Source: Mesostigma viride (Eukaryota > Streptophyta > Mesostigmatophyceae > Mesostigmatales > Mesostigmataceae). Taken from it: DNA of 60,000 nucleotides. The DNA lies in assembly GCA_009746045.1 (NCBI GenBank), contig RPFO01000050.1:3865949-3925948 (forward strand), in the 5' to 3' direction. The notes below the pieces were generated by a model. The model was given only the letters and a program-made list of their open reading frames with translations, made no database searches and was not told the origin of the DNA. The position numbers and the translations under genes are program-made. This document shows positions 10,286 to 19,046 of this stretch, one piece after another (the stretch's first letter is position 1; each line of letters begins with the position of its first letter).

Positions 10286-11524
10286 GACAACAACGCTGCT
10301 TGCGCTACAGCAGTCGTCGTCGTCGTCATCGGCATCGGCAAGGATGAGCGCTCGCTTCCGACGCCGGGAGGCGCCTGCGTTGTTGTTCTCCGCCACAACG
10401 TCGCTGGGTGGAACCATCTCGCGCAATCGAGCCTCGGCCAGGGTGATATCCGGCGCTTGCAACGCAGGGACGACCACACCGGGGCACCCGCAGATCTGTG
10501 CCTCCAGCTCGTGGAGAGGCACGCAAGAAACCGCGTCCTCCTCCCAACGGGCACCCCAGTACATGGCTACCATGTCGTTTTGCGTGTCGACAACAGCGAC
10601 ACGACCATGGTACCTGCCGTCCCGGCTTTCGGTGCGACCGTCCGCGGATGTCACACGCTCCGACGCCCAATGACACACGACTTGCCCTACGAGGTTGCGG
10701 CTGCCACTCTTGACCTGCAGCGTTACGCCTTCCCAGCATGCCTTCGCCATGCCGACGATGCCCTTCGAGCATTCAGCATCTTGCCACTTCACGACCGGGT
10801 GTTCCGCGTCATAGGGCACCTCCTTCAGCGCCTTGAGGCACTCCTTGGTGAGCTTTTTGTTCGCACCCAAGGAGACTCCATGGGGCGGCTGACCTCGCTT
10901 GCCCACCACTTGTGTCAAGACGAGGTCTGAGGCGGTGATGATCACCGTGTGCGCCGCAGTGGTTGGTGGATGGGGCCATTGCGCAATGTCTGTATTCCAC
11001 GGGTGCCACGTGTCATGCAAATGCTTAGCGCGGTATACAAAGAGCTCAATAGAAGGTTGGCCGCCATCCTCCTTCGCAACCACCTCCTTGATGATGCCAA
11101 CGAGGACTGGAGTCCACGTGAGCTTCGAGTTGCAGAGAATACCAGCTGAAGGGTGCCAGTATAGAACAGCGGAGCCTTTCTCAACGCCTTGCATGCGCTT
11201 CAAGTAAGCGACCTTGGCTGCCATGGCCCTGTCTTCTGCCGCCCATTCCTGCTGTGTGTGGCCATCATGACGAACTCGGTCTACCAGCGGGGTGACGCGC
11301 ACCGCCTCTGCGTCAACCAACGCCATGAAGTGCTCTTCTTGCGTCGGTGGTGGTTCAGGCGCTGCATCGTGCTCACGCAGGGTGGAGATGTCCGCGCGAG
11401 ATGGCCACGGCAAAGGGCGCCACTCCTCAGGCACCTCCTCAGGGGCATGTGGGACTTGACTTGCGAAAAAAGGCCTTGTTTGGCTTGATGGTGTCGGGCG
11501 GAAAGTACCACTGCCAGATGCCAT
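10196..11524 (-). CDS. Unknown protein with aromatic, possibly chromatin-reader-like core
   Basis: 442 codons; I do not recognise the family. Residues about 1-80 are proline-rich; about 110-190 contain GSAVLYWHP, a hydrophobic strand (WTPVLVGIIKEVV) and HDTWHPWNTD, a pattern reminiscent of BAH/Tudor-like modules; about 280-340 repeat the theme (GRVAVVDTQNDMVAMYWG). A basic patch (SRRRKRA) precedes a run of aspartates near residue 400. Everything after that is CAG-tract translation. The upstream frame (ending at 11439) continues the same kind of sequence, so a frameshift or intron joins them near 11500-11530. Fragment of a gene extending upstream through the GC minisatellite. Confidence 0.45.
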   Translation of the reverse strand: MASGSGTFRPTPSSQTRPFFASQVPHAPEEVPEEWRPLPWPSRADISTLREHDAAPEPPPTQEEHFMALVDAEAVRVTPLVDRVRHDGHTQQEWAAEDRAMAAKVAYLKRMQGVEKGSAVLYWHPSAGILCNSKLTWTPVLVGIIKEVVAKEDGGQPSIELFVYRAKHLHDTWHPWNTDIAQWPHPPTTAAHTVIITASDLVLTQVVGKRGQPPHGVSLGANKKLTKECLKALKEVPYDAEHPVVKWQDAECSKGIVGMAKACWEGVTLQVKSGSRNLVGQVVCHWASERVTSADGRTESRDGRYHGRVAVVDTQNDMVAMYWGARWEEDAVSCVPLHELEAQICGCPGVVVPALQAPDITLAEARLREMVPPSDVVAENNNAGASRRRKRALILADADDDDDDCCSASSVVVIELLMCCCCCCAAMLLLLHCCRAAAVLLC

Positions 11525-11860
11525 GGGGCAACTTCTCGACCCTTGTTTTGATCGACTCCAGCTCCTTCCCCAGAAACTCCATGTTCAATGGTGCGAAGGC
11601 TGGGGTGTCCTGCAACATCGGAATGCGGTCTGGATCCACAAGTCGGACGCCAAACAGCGGCCGCCCCTCCGCATCAAACCTGTATGGCTGTGTCATCGCC
11701 TTCCCCCACCGTGGCGCGCCTTCCTGTCGAGTCCCCGCGGGCTGCCACGGCGTCTTTTGGGACTCCGTGGGCCGGTAGGACAACCAGGTCTCTGTGTTGC
11801 CCTGTACCTGGAAGAAGACGGCGTGGTGCACCTTCATTGAGCGACCGCGTTTTTCAGGCA
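11439..11860 (-). CDS. N-terminal part of the same unknown gene
   Basis: The frame holds MKVHHAVFFQVQG, TWLSYRPTES, PYRFDAEGRPLFGVRLVDPD and ELESIKTRVEKLPHGIWQWYF. It runs into GC-rich repeat translation upstream and shifts to the frame of the 442-codon ORF at about 11500-11530. The text is protein-like and on the same strand, so I treat both as one gene. An intron in the overlap, or a 1-bp frameshift, would reconcile them. Confidence 0.4.
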
Positions 11861-11864
11861 CCGG

Positions 11865-12803
11865 CTGTGCCGCTCCGCCGCTCCGCCGCTCCGCCGCCCG
11901 CCGGCTGCGCCGCCGGCCCGCCGCGCGCCGGCTGCCCCGCCCCGTAGCCCGTCGACAGGCTGCCCCGCCCCGCCGCATGCCAGCTGCGCCGGCCCGCCGC
12001 CCACGCGCGCCGGCAGCGCCGTTGGCCCCCCGCGCGCCGACGGCCCTGCCCCGCCGCCCGTTGACAGCCCCGCCCCGCCGCATGCCAGCTGCGCCGGCCC
12101 GCCGCCCATGCGCGCCGGCAGCGCCGCTGGCCCCCGCGCGCCGACGGCCCTGCCCCGCCGCCCGTCGACTGCCCCGCCCCGCCGCCCGTCGACAGCCCTG
12201 CCCCGCCGCATGCAGGCTGCGCCGCCGCTGCCACCTCGCTGCGCGCTGGCTGCGCCACCTCGCCGCCCGCCGACGGCGCCGCCCCGCCGCCCACCGGCTG
12301 CCCCGCCCCGCCGCCCGTCGACTGCCCCGCCCCGCCGCATGCCAGCTGCGCCGGCCCGCCGCCCACGCGCGCCGGCAGCGCCGCTGGCCCCCGCGCGCTG
12401 ACGGCCCTGCCCCGCCGCCCGTCGACTGCCCCGCCCCGCCGCCCGTCGACAGCCCCGACCCACCGCATGCCAGGTGCGCCGGCCCGCCGCCCGCGCGCGC
12501 CGGCAGCGCCGCTGGCCCCCGCGCGCCGACGGCCCTGCCCCGCCGCCCGTCGACAGCCCTGCCCCGCCGCCCGTCGACAGCCCCGCCCCGCCGCATGCCA
12601 GCTGCGCCGGCCCGCTGCCCACGCGCGCCGGCAGCGCCGCTGGCCCTGCCCCGCCGCCCGTCGACTGCCCCGCCCCGCCGCCCGTCGACAGCCCTGCCCC
12701 GCCGCATGCCAGGTGCGCCGGCCCGCCGCCCGCGCGCACCGGCAGCGCCGCTGGCCCCCCGCGCGCCGACGGCCCTGCCCCGCCGCCCGTCGACAGCCCC
12801 GCC
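11865..12803. repeat. GC-rich minisatellite interrupted by element 1
   Basis: Units built from CCGCCCGTCGACAGCCCCGC, GCATGCCAGCTGCGCCGGCC and CGCGCGCCGACGGCCCTGCC blocks, roughly 80-110 bp per composite unit. It continues for about 50 bp beyond element 1 (18964-19010). All six frames stay open, giving artefact peptides (AARRQ, GGGAG). It may lie in the coding region of the neighbouring minus-strand gene, whose possible start is at 19046. Confidence 0.88.
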
Positions 12804-13148
12804 AGTTAATGCCCGACCGGCTCAGCTATGGCGGTCGGTCACGTTGAGCTTGGGATAAGGTGAACACAGAGAACTACTGTCGGAGCTGGCCCACCACTGG
12901 TTTATGTCTTAGCCAGCAAACCCTATCCGGTTAGCCGTAACCGTGGGACAAGCTAGCCGTCCGTACTGACCCGGATAAGGCCCCGGACTGGGGCCTAGGT
13001 GGCGCCGGCCCTAGGCGCCGCCCTTAGACCGGTCGCCCGCATCGGACCGCCGGATTATAGCCGGCGGCTGAGCGGACGCTAGCGGATGGCGTGCGGACGG
13101 ACATGGGGAACTCAGAGCCAGATCCTAGGGCTCTAGAGTTACTCAACT
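12804..13148 (-). repeat. Element 1 3' LTR
   Basis: 345 bp, flanked internally (13149 onwards) by an A-rich purine tract (AAAGAACAAAAGAG on the coding strand) that may act as polypurine tract, and externally by the CCGCC duplication. Confidence 0.92.
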
Positions 13149-13526
13149 CCGACATACTCTTTTGTTCTTTGATTAATTATCAAAATAATTACATCAAATG
13201 CAGACCATACAAAACCCTCTAAGGTAGGGAACTCAAGGGGGCCTCAAGGCCGTCAAAATCACCACGGTATCGACCCGCGCCCTTGTGATCACACATGAAT
13301 AGTGATGTAATAAGTAGCGAGCAAAAAAACAACTATGCCACCAGACAAAAGGTGACCCATTTATTAGGACCAGTGACCCGCCGACGGGCCCAAGGCACCG
13401 TCCAACGTGGCTAGGGTATGGTCAGGACAAGCAAAAAAACTACCACCATGATATTCGTGAATGCTAGCAACACAGGGTGAGTTATGGCTGTATTCATAAA
13501 GCGCCCGAGCCGTAACCCTGTGTGGC
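13149..13526. other. 3' untranslated part of element 1
   Basis: No gene. Lies between the RNase H stop and the 3' LTR; contains A-rich purine stretches near the LTR. Confidence 0.7.
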
Positions 13527-15845
13527 TCACGGGTGTTGCATCGTCATGCGCTTGCGCAACACTGCGTACTGCGGGGCAGCCTCCCGCGCCTCCTTGGTGA
13601 GTGCATCCGCGGGATTGAGTTCATCCGCGATGTGCTGGAGACGCGTGACGCAGGAGGCCGCCTCAGCGAGTACGAGGTAATCAACGTCCTGTGACCGCGC
13701 ATAGGGATTGTCAAGGAAGGCCAAACAACTTTGTGAGTCAGTGTGCACCGTGCTAGTCCAGTGAAGAGTGAACCCACACGAGCCAAATACCCAACCCAGC
13801 AAGTACCGCAGCCACATGCCATGTGAGATAGCTGAAACAATGCCCCGGCATTCAGCCGTGTTGGGGCTAGTGGCAATGCGGCTGTGCAAGCGCGAGTACC
13901 AATCTAACAACATGCCAGGCTGGCCCTCATTGCTGATAAAGAACAGTGCCCCCATGCGGGCCCGCACTTGGCTGACTGTGCGCGTCTCTAGATTAGCATC
14001 CGTCACTATCTCGAGGTGCACCGGCTGTGAGCAATCGAGCCCACGAAGCACAATGCCGGGCGTCATGGCCAGCTGCCGCCGAACATGAATGGACCCTAGT
14101 CCTTCCAGCACATCATCGGGCAGGCGAGCGAGCACTGCCAAATCAGGTGCCACCGTGTCCGCCAACCACCCGAGCTTGCCCTTAACCGAGGGCCCATGGG
14201 TTGCCAACAGCGGGGACGGGAGGTCGGCCAGCAGGTCAACCACATAGTTGCGGCTATCCTGCATGTGCATGACCCATTCGCCAGAACGCGAATCCCGCTG
14301 CAACGTAGACTGCACGCCGCAAAACACCACGGGTTTACCCTCCTCATGATCCACCGCCCTGCCCAGGGGAAACTTAGCCGCCACTGCAGCAAGAAACTGG
14401 GTAGCAAAGGTGCGAGGTGCCACCAGCTTGAAGTCATCGCCATGCCACACGAAGAGGGCTGGCTCGCCAGGGACGCCGGTGGGGACCACAAAGAAGTTAG
14501 GATCCGCGCGATGGTACGTGGCCCCTAAGCTCTGCAAGACCTCCTCCGCGGAAATGCGGAAGATGATGGGAGAGCTCTGCAGCCCCTCCACCCCTGTCAA
14601 CAGCTCGATATACTCGCTGCCAATGGTGCCATCCTGCCAGACCACCGGGACCTTCACCACGTAGCGGGTGCCTTGCCATGTTTGCTGCGCGACCCCAGCG
14701 TCGCTGTGGAGGAATGCCCGCTGAAAGTCACCGCACCACATCCCGTAGTCCTTGCCCGCGTTCCGCTTGCCCAAGTAGATGACCGTCAGTAGCCGATGCG
14801 AAACATGGTTGAGCCCAGGGGTATAAAGATCCTTGGCATCCAGCGGGGAGGACCCCTTCGTCTCCGTGACCACGGGCCTTACCCGGAACACCACCGAAGA
14901 GTTGGTCTCGTCCGGCTTGTAGGTGAGCACGAACTTCAACCGCAACCGCGTGGCCCCGGCTGGCACACTCTCCAATCCTCGGTAGACCTCGCGCTCTCGC
15001 CACTGCTCCTTGGCTCGAATGAACGCGTCGCGCCACAAAGCAAACTTGAGAGGATCTTGACAGTCCAGGACAAGTTGCTCCCACGTCACAGGGCTATCCG
15101 CCGCCAGTGAGTGTGAGTGGAGGCCGAAGCTGCGCGGGTGCCAATCCTGAGGCTGAATGATGGACTGGACGAGCGGCGGTGTGGAAAACGCCGCCATCGG
15201 TAAGCGCCGCACGACGCCGGGCTGCCCGACCACCACCCCCAATGGAGCGTGGTACTCGCGAAGCGGGATGCTGCCCACCCCCGCGACTGACAGCAAGTCA
15301 GCGGACACTGAGAACCCCGGGTATGATACGAAAGGTTCGCCCAGCAAGGCCACATCCTCGTAGCCATCCACGACGTGAAACGGCGTGTCAATGCCCAACA
15401 CCGGCAGCACCACCATCCCGGTAACTTGATATGCCGAAGTGCCTGCAAAGTCGGTCACCGATTTGTACGGCGACTCTAGCACTGGATACAGGGTGGCTGC
15501 CCGACGAGAGATAATAGACACGGATGCTTGCGTGTCCACAGCCACCAGCTGCCACGGTCTACACGTAGGAAACAAGGCTGACTTAACCGGCCTGACCCCC
15601 TGTGAGAGAGTTTTGACCTGAGCCACCCCTGATGCAGCTTTCGCTTTAAGCGCCTGAGCACGCCACAAGGCCGTGACCGTTGAAGCCAGGTCCCTAGGTG
15701 GGCGAGGCGCATGGGCAGGACCCTGACCCTCCGGCGAGGCCACGCTAGGCGGGCCTCCCACATTATCCGTGGCTAGCACAGGAGGTGAGTCACTACGTGC
15801 ACTAGGTCCCGTCAAACCCACCCCATCCTCATCCCACCCATCCAC
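13527..15845 (-). CDS. pol: Element 1 protease-reverse transcriptase-RNase H ORF
   Basis: 772 codons. Residues about 96-195 look like a retropepsin: catalytic-loop VAVDTQASVSIIS (D104; Gln replaces the usual Gly), a flap-like segment and LLGEPFV at 167-173, matching the I-L-G-x-D-F-L region. Reverse transcriptase spans about 285-500: LRLKFVLTYK, D373 in GDFQRAFLHSD, and VWHGDDF at 466-472 where most elements have Y-V-D-D. RNase H follows with TDANLETRT, TAECRG, HTDSQS and NPADALTK. Copia-type by RT/RNase H layout, with no integrase between protease and RT. The frame is open upstream across a run of eight C (coding strand, 15870-15877), a likely -1 slip site from the integrase ORF. Confidence 0.88.
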   Translation of the reverse strand: MDGWDEDGVGLTGPSARSDSPPVLATDNVGGPPSVASPEGQGPAHAPRPPRDLASTVTALWRAQALKAKAASGVAQVKTLSQGVRPVKSALFPTCRPWQLVAVDTQASVSIISRRAATLYPVLESPYKSVTDFAGTSAYQVTGMVVLPVLGIDTPFHVVDGYEDVALLGEPFVSYPGFSVSADLLSVAGVGSIPLREYHAPLGVVVGQPGVVRRLPMAAFSTPPLVQSIIQPQDWHPRSFGLHSHSLAADSPVTWEQLVLDCQDPLKFALWRDAFIRAKEQWREREVYRGLESVPAGATRLRLKFVLTYKPDETNSSVVFRVRPVVTETKGSSPLDAKDLYTPGLNHVSHRLLTVIYLGKRNAGKDYGMWCGDFQRAFLHSDAGVAQQTWQGTRYVVKVPVVWQDGTIGSEYIELLTGVEGLQSSPIIFRISAEEVLQSLGATYHRADPNFFVVPTGVPGEPALFVWHGDDFKLVAPRTFATQFLAAVAAKFPLGRAVDHEEGKPVVFCGVQSTLQRDSRSGEWVMHMQDSRNYVVDLLADLPSPLLATHGPSVKGKLGWLADTVAPDLAVLARLPDDVLEGLGSIHVRRQLAMTPGIVLRGLDCSQPVHLEIVTDANLETRTVSQVRARMGALFFISNEGQPGMLLDWYSRLHSRIATSPNTAECRGIVSAISHGMWLRYLLGWVFGSCGFTLHWTSTVHTDSQSCLAFLDNPYARSQDVDYLVLAEAASCVTRLQHIADELNPADALTKEAREAAPQYAVLRKRMTMQHP

Positions 15846-18004
15846 GGGGTCATATTGGGGCCCAGGGGAGGGGGGGGTGTAGCTGTGTCTGCCCCTGGGA
15901 GCGACCCGTGGGGTACCACCTCAGATGCTACGACAGGCGCATTATCCTTCACTACCCACCCCAGTGCCCTGTTGGCTGCCAGCTCACTCTCCATGCTATC
16001 CCCTTGCTTATAGCCTGCCACCGATGCCCATGGTACCCTATACACCCGATCATTCCACTCTATGTCTATGACCCGCAGCGGCCAGTCTAACTTTGTGATG
16101 GCCCCAGGCCCCTGCATGGTGCCCCGTTTGCCGCTGGGCGAGCTCTCCTTGTGGAACATGACCAACTGCCCGACCTCAAAAGCGCTAGACAAATCAGGCA
16201 GCGTGGCATCCTTGAGCCGCAGCTTGGCGGCGGTATCCTGTAGATGCTGTTGGTATGCCTCTACTACCTCGGGTGAGTAGGTGCCCGCTGACAGCCCCCG
16301 AGGCGTGACTAGCCCAAAGCCCTTGACATCAAGCACGTGCCTATGGTTGCACACATGCATGAGCTCCTTGCACCACGCCGTCTTGACCGCGTAGGATTTG
16401 CCATGTGGGTTATCCTGTCGCTTGGCTGCCACAGTCTTGACATAGCTTACAGTGCGATCTATCATGCCCATATTGCCGTGATCCTCACGCCCCACGATGA
16501 CCACGGCCTCCATCCCCGGCAAACCTTGCACACAGCGGAACTGCTGGTCTAGCATGAGCTCCACTACGGGATGAAAGAAAGCCAGGCTGATCTTGATAGC
16601 CCTGTGCAGGTCAGCCTCAAACATGTGGGGCAGCGGCTCAATGTAGGTGGCCTTGCTGAACCTATCCTTGACTATGAAATAGGTGTCCCCCCCTTCCATG
16701 TGCATGACATCCCCCACAAGGTACCCTCGCTCCAAGGGTGGAGTCTTGGCATGCCGCCTACGCGACTTCTTCCTGATCTTGATGCAGGCAGGACACTGAG
16801 CACGCACATTCTTCAGCTCGTTGTATAAAGGTGCCCCCAACATGTGTGCCCCCTCTACCTCGGCTTGGGCCTCATGCCCGTATGCACGGTGCATCTGGTA
16901 TGCTAACAGTTTCAGGGTGACAGCCTGAGGTGCAGTGGCATTGTCAGGATTCTCAACAGGTGGGGTGACTACTGGGGTAGTGACATTGGCTAACTGGGCA
17001 GCTTCAGAGGCTGCACGAAAGGCCGCCCGTGTGAGCACCTTGCCAATGTGAAGATCCACACTAGGGTGGTGTGTACCGAGAACATCTGCCCGCCCAGCAT
17101 TCTCTTGCACTGTCACAACATTCCTCATAGGCCCAACCGCCCCAGTATCTAGCTGGGGTGCTGCAGTAGTGCTTGGTCGCTCGGCGTTGTACACACCCGA
17201 CCTAGAAGACACCACATTGCTTAGGTCACGCATTGTAGACCCGTGCTCAGGAAGCACGTGATCCTGGCGCGACAGAGCCAGAGCAGCATCAACGGATTGC
17301 GTGAGCACATCACGGAATGAGACAGAGGATGCAGTCACGTTGCTTTTAGGAACGACGTCAGGCTCTACGACGGCCCGGTTCAGCGTGACGCATTGAGCAA
17401 AAGAAGGGGTATCGAGCGTGCTCTCACCTGACTTTCGTGCTGCCCGTCGCTCTGCCCACTCCTCGCGTGTGCCGTGGACGACGATGCGCTTGGCCTTGCA
17501 CGCCTCCACGCTGTGACCACGCAGAACGTCGTGGCACTTGCGGCAAAGGTTGTCCTCGAGCTCCAGGTCCGGGCGAACTCGGCAGTCATCCCGGACATGG
17601 CGACGTCCGAAGCAGCGCTCACAGCGTTGCTTGCGGTCAGTAGACGCCCCCTGCTGCCGCTTGGCCGGGGGATTATCACCCTGCTTGGCGTCGCCACCAT
17701 GCCCGCGCTTGCGCCCTCGCTGGCCCCCGTTGTTGCCGTGGCCGACGACCTTTTTCAGGATGGCCGTAAGCTCCGACCGCGTAATTGGAGCCTCTGCGCC
17801 TGAAGAAGAAGACGCGCCGGCATCCACCTTGCGCAGGGATGGCAGAGCAGCCGAGGCAGCCGGCTTGGACTGCGCACTCTTGAAGCATGAATCAAATACA
17901 GCATGCCCTCGTCGAAACTGACGGCACTCTTCTTTTTGAGTTCCGTCGCTATGGTCAGATGCACATCCGACGAGAGGTCGCATTTCTTGAGAAATCGATT
18001 GCAC
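15812..18004 (-). CDS. Element 1 nucleocapsid-integrase ORF
   Basis: 730 codons, no ATG needed if reached by -1 frameshift from gag. Residues 128-141 form a CCHC zinc knuckle (C-x2-C-x4-H-x4-C, CERCFGRRHVRDDC), with a second Cys/His cluster at 154-169. Residues 372-407 are the integrase HHCC finger (H372, H377, C404, C407). The core has D432 (GDVMHMEG), D486 (LMLDQQF) and D516 (MIDRT), where element 2 has Glu. The last two acidic residues are 29 residues apart instead of the usual 35. The C-terminal part (about 600-680) resembles an SH3-like integrase tail (VGQLVMFHKE, VIDIEWNDRVYRVPW). It overlaps the next ORF by 34 nt in the -1 frame. No protease fold is visible between knuckles and integrase. 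Confidence 0.85.
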   Translation of the reverse strand: MQSISQEMRPLVGCASDHSDGTQKEECRQFRRGHAVFDSCFKSAQSKPAASAALPSLRKVDAGASSSSGAEAPITRSELTAILKKVVGHGNNGGQRGRKRGHGGDAKQGDNPPAKRQQGASTDRKQRCERCFGRRHVRDDCRVRPDLELEDNLCRKCHDVLRGHSVEACKAKRIVVHGTREEWAERRAARKSGESTLDTPSFAQCVTLNRAVVEPDVVPKSNVTASSVSFRDVLTQSVDAALALSRQDHVLPEHGSTMRDLSNVVSSRSGVYNAERPSTTAAPQLDTGAVGPMRNVVTVQENAGRADVLGTHHPSVDLHIGKVLTRAAFRAASEAAQLANVTTPVVTPPVENPDNATAPQAVTLKLLAYQMHRAYGHEAQAEVEGAHMLGAPLYNELKNVRAQCPACIKIRKKSRRRHAKTPPLERGYLVGDVMHMEGGDTYFIVKDRFSKATYIEPLPHMFEADLHRAIKISLAFFHPVVELMLDQQFRCVQGLPGMEAVVIVGREDHGNMGMIDRTVSYVKTVAAKRQDNPHGKSYAVKTAWCKELMHVCNHRHVLDVKGFGLVTPRGLSAGTYSPEVVEAYQQHLQDTAAKLRLKDATLPDLSSAFEVGQLVMFHKESSPSGKRGTMQGPGAITKLDWPLRVIDIEWNDRVYRVPWASVAGYKQGDSMESELAANRALGWVVKDNAPVVASEVVPHGSLPGADTATPPPPLGPNMTPWMGGMRMGWV
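15870..15877 (-). promoter_or_regulatory. Candidate -1 frameshift site between integrase and protease-RT
   Basis: Eight consecutive C on the coding strand, inside the overlap of the two open frames (integrase frame ...ACA CCC CCC CCT). A tandem -1 slip here would fuse integrase to protease-RT without a stop. A homopolymer-length sequencing error is the alternative. Confidence 0.45.
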
Positions 18005-18594
18005 AGGAAAATGGGCTTGAGAGTATCTAGCAGCTTGTGCTTGTGCACGAAGACCTGGAAATCACGTGCAGCCCCGGGCAAATTTGCCTTATTAACTGCA
18101 TAGCCCTCGAAGTCGTTGAAGGCTTGCTCGTCGGCCTCTTCCTTAGACCGCGACAAGTGGGCATCTAGACCGTTGTAAAAAACTTCCCAGGTTTGTTTGT
18201 TGTCGTCCGCAATGCGAACTAGATTGGCAATGTTTGGGTGCTTTGTTGTACTGCAGAATACTGCACGGAACTTGCCAATCAGCTCCGAATCTTTGTCTGC
18301 GCGTCCATCGCGCAGACGCTTGAGAGCAGCTAGAAAATCTGCTGCGTCGTCCGCCGTATAGTCGGCCGGTAGATCTGCGGGCACCTCCGTTTGCTTGAGA
18401 GGGCCGCGATTTAGTGCATCGTCAGCAGCCAGCATGAGATGCTTGAACTGCTTGGCCAGTTCCGGTTGCGCCACGAGGGTTTGCATCAACCTCGTGGCCT
18501 CGTCCGCACTAAAGCGTGGCAGGACGGACCCTGCGGCCTCGCCACTTGGCGTATCTGTGTGTTCGCCCGTGCGGCTCCGTGTACCGGAAGCCAT
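17755..18594 (-). CDS. gag: Element 1 Gag
   Basis: 279 codons. The ATG lies only 19 nt inside the 5' LTR boundary, the first possible start. The body (about residues 30-230) is charged and helical-looking (LPADYTADDAADFLAALKR, WEVFYNGLDAHL, FQVFVHKHKLLDTLKPIFL), consistent with a capsid-like domain; its homologue in element 2 has AVERFNWLAAYKVNKNNL and a similar layout. The last 40 or so residues are probably a by-product of the frame, because coding character passes to the -1 frame (zinc knuckle ORF) between 18004 and about 17890. A run of five A on the coding strand at 17933-17937 (codons CTC AAA AAG) is a possible -1 slip site. Confidence 0.75.
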   Translation of the reverse strand: MASGTRSRTGEHTDTPSGEAAGSVLPRFSADEATRLMQTLVAQPELAKQFKHLMLAADDALNRGPLKQTEVPADLPADYTADDAADFLAALKRLRDGRADKDSELIGKFRAVFCSTTKHPNIANLVRIADDNKQTWEVFYNGLDAHLSRSKEEADEQAFNDFEGYAVNKANLPGAARDFQVFVHKHKLLDTLKPIFLCNRFLKKCDLSSDVHLTIATELKKKSAVSFDEGMLYLIHASRVRSPSRLPRLLCHPCARWMPARLLLQAQRLQLRGRSLRPS

Positions 18595-18613
18595 CGGGAT
18601 TTTTATGAATACA

Positions 18614-18958
18614 AGTTAATGCCCGACCGGCTCAGCTATGGCGGTCGGTCACGTTGAGCTTGGGATAAGGTGAACACAGAGAACTACTGTCGGAGCTGGC
18701 CCACCACTGGTTTATGTCTTAGCCAGCAAACCCTATCCGGTTAGCCGTAACCGTGGGACAAGCTAGCCGTCCGTACTGACCCGGATAAGGCCCCGGACTG
18801 GGGCCTAGGTGGCGCCGGCCCTAGGCGCCGCCCTTAGACCGGTCGCCCGCATCGGACCGCCGGATTATAGCCGGCGGCTGAGCGGACGCTAGCGGATGGC
18901 GTGCGGACGGACATGGGGAACTCAGAGCCAGATCCTAGGGCTCTAGAGTTACTCAACT
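18614..18958 (-). repeat. Element 1 5' LTR
   Basis: 345 bp. On the coding strand it begins AGTTGAGTAACTC and ends GGGCATTAACT, so the termini are AGTT..AACT rather than TG..CA. It appears identical to the 3' LTR. Confidence 0.92.
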
Positions 18959-18963
18959 CCGCC

Positions 18964-19046
18964 CCGCCGCATGCCAGCTGCGCCGGCCGGCCGCCCATGC
19001 GCGCCATGCGCTTCGCAGGTCCATTGGGATCATGAGGCCTGCGCAA
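18964..19046 (-). pseudogene. 5' end of the minisatellite-containing gene, cut by element 1
   Basis: On the minus strand an ATG at 19046 opens MRRPHDPNGPAKRMARMGG and runs into GC repeat translation until element 1. Removing element 1 plus one CCGCC puts this in the frame of the glycine/alanine-rich ORF ending at 11834. Whether it is a real start is unproven. Confidence 0.3.

Larger units (their letters stand above)
12804..18958 (-). mobile_element. Complete LTR retrotransposon element 1 (gag-INT-PR-RT-RH)
   Basis: 6155 bp with two 345-bp LTRs (12804-13148 and 18614-18958) that look identical by eye, and a 5-bp duplication CCGCC (12799-12803 and 18959-18963). Removing it restores the surrounding minisatellite unit. 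Three long overlapping ORFs on the minus strand encode Gag, zinc knuckles plus integrase, and protease plus reverse transcriptase and RNase H, all open. It looks young and potentially active. Gene order differs from Ty1/copia (protease follows integrase) and from Ty3/gypsy (integrase last). Confidence 0.93.

Noticed and set aside
11834-12858. Long GC-rich ORFs on both strands (RRPAARAP, GGGAGQST)
   Set aside because: Minisatellite translation. Only the non-repetitive minus-strand part below about 11860 looks like protein.
16990-17140. DTGA (residues 286-289 of the integrase ORF) as the element 1 protease
   Set aside because: No hydrophobic strands around it, no I-L-G-x motif after it, and nothing equivalent in element 2. 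Kept only as the counter-hypothesis.
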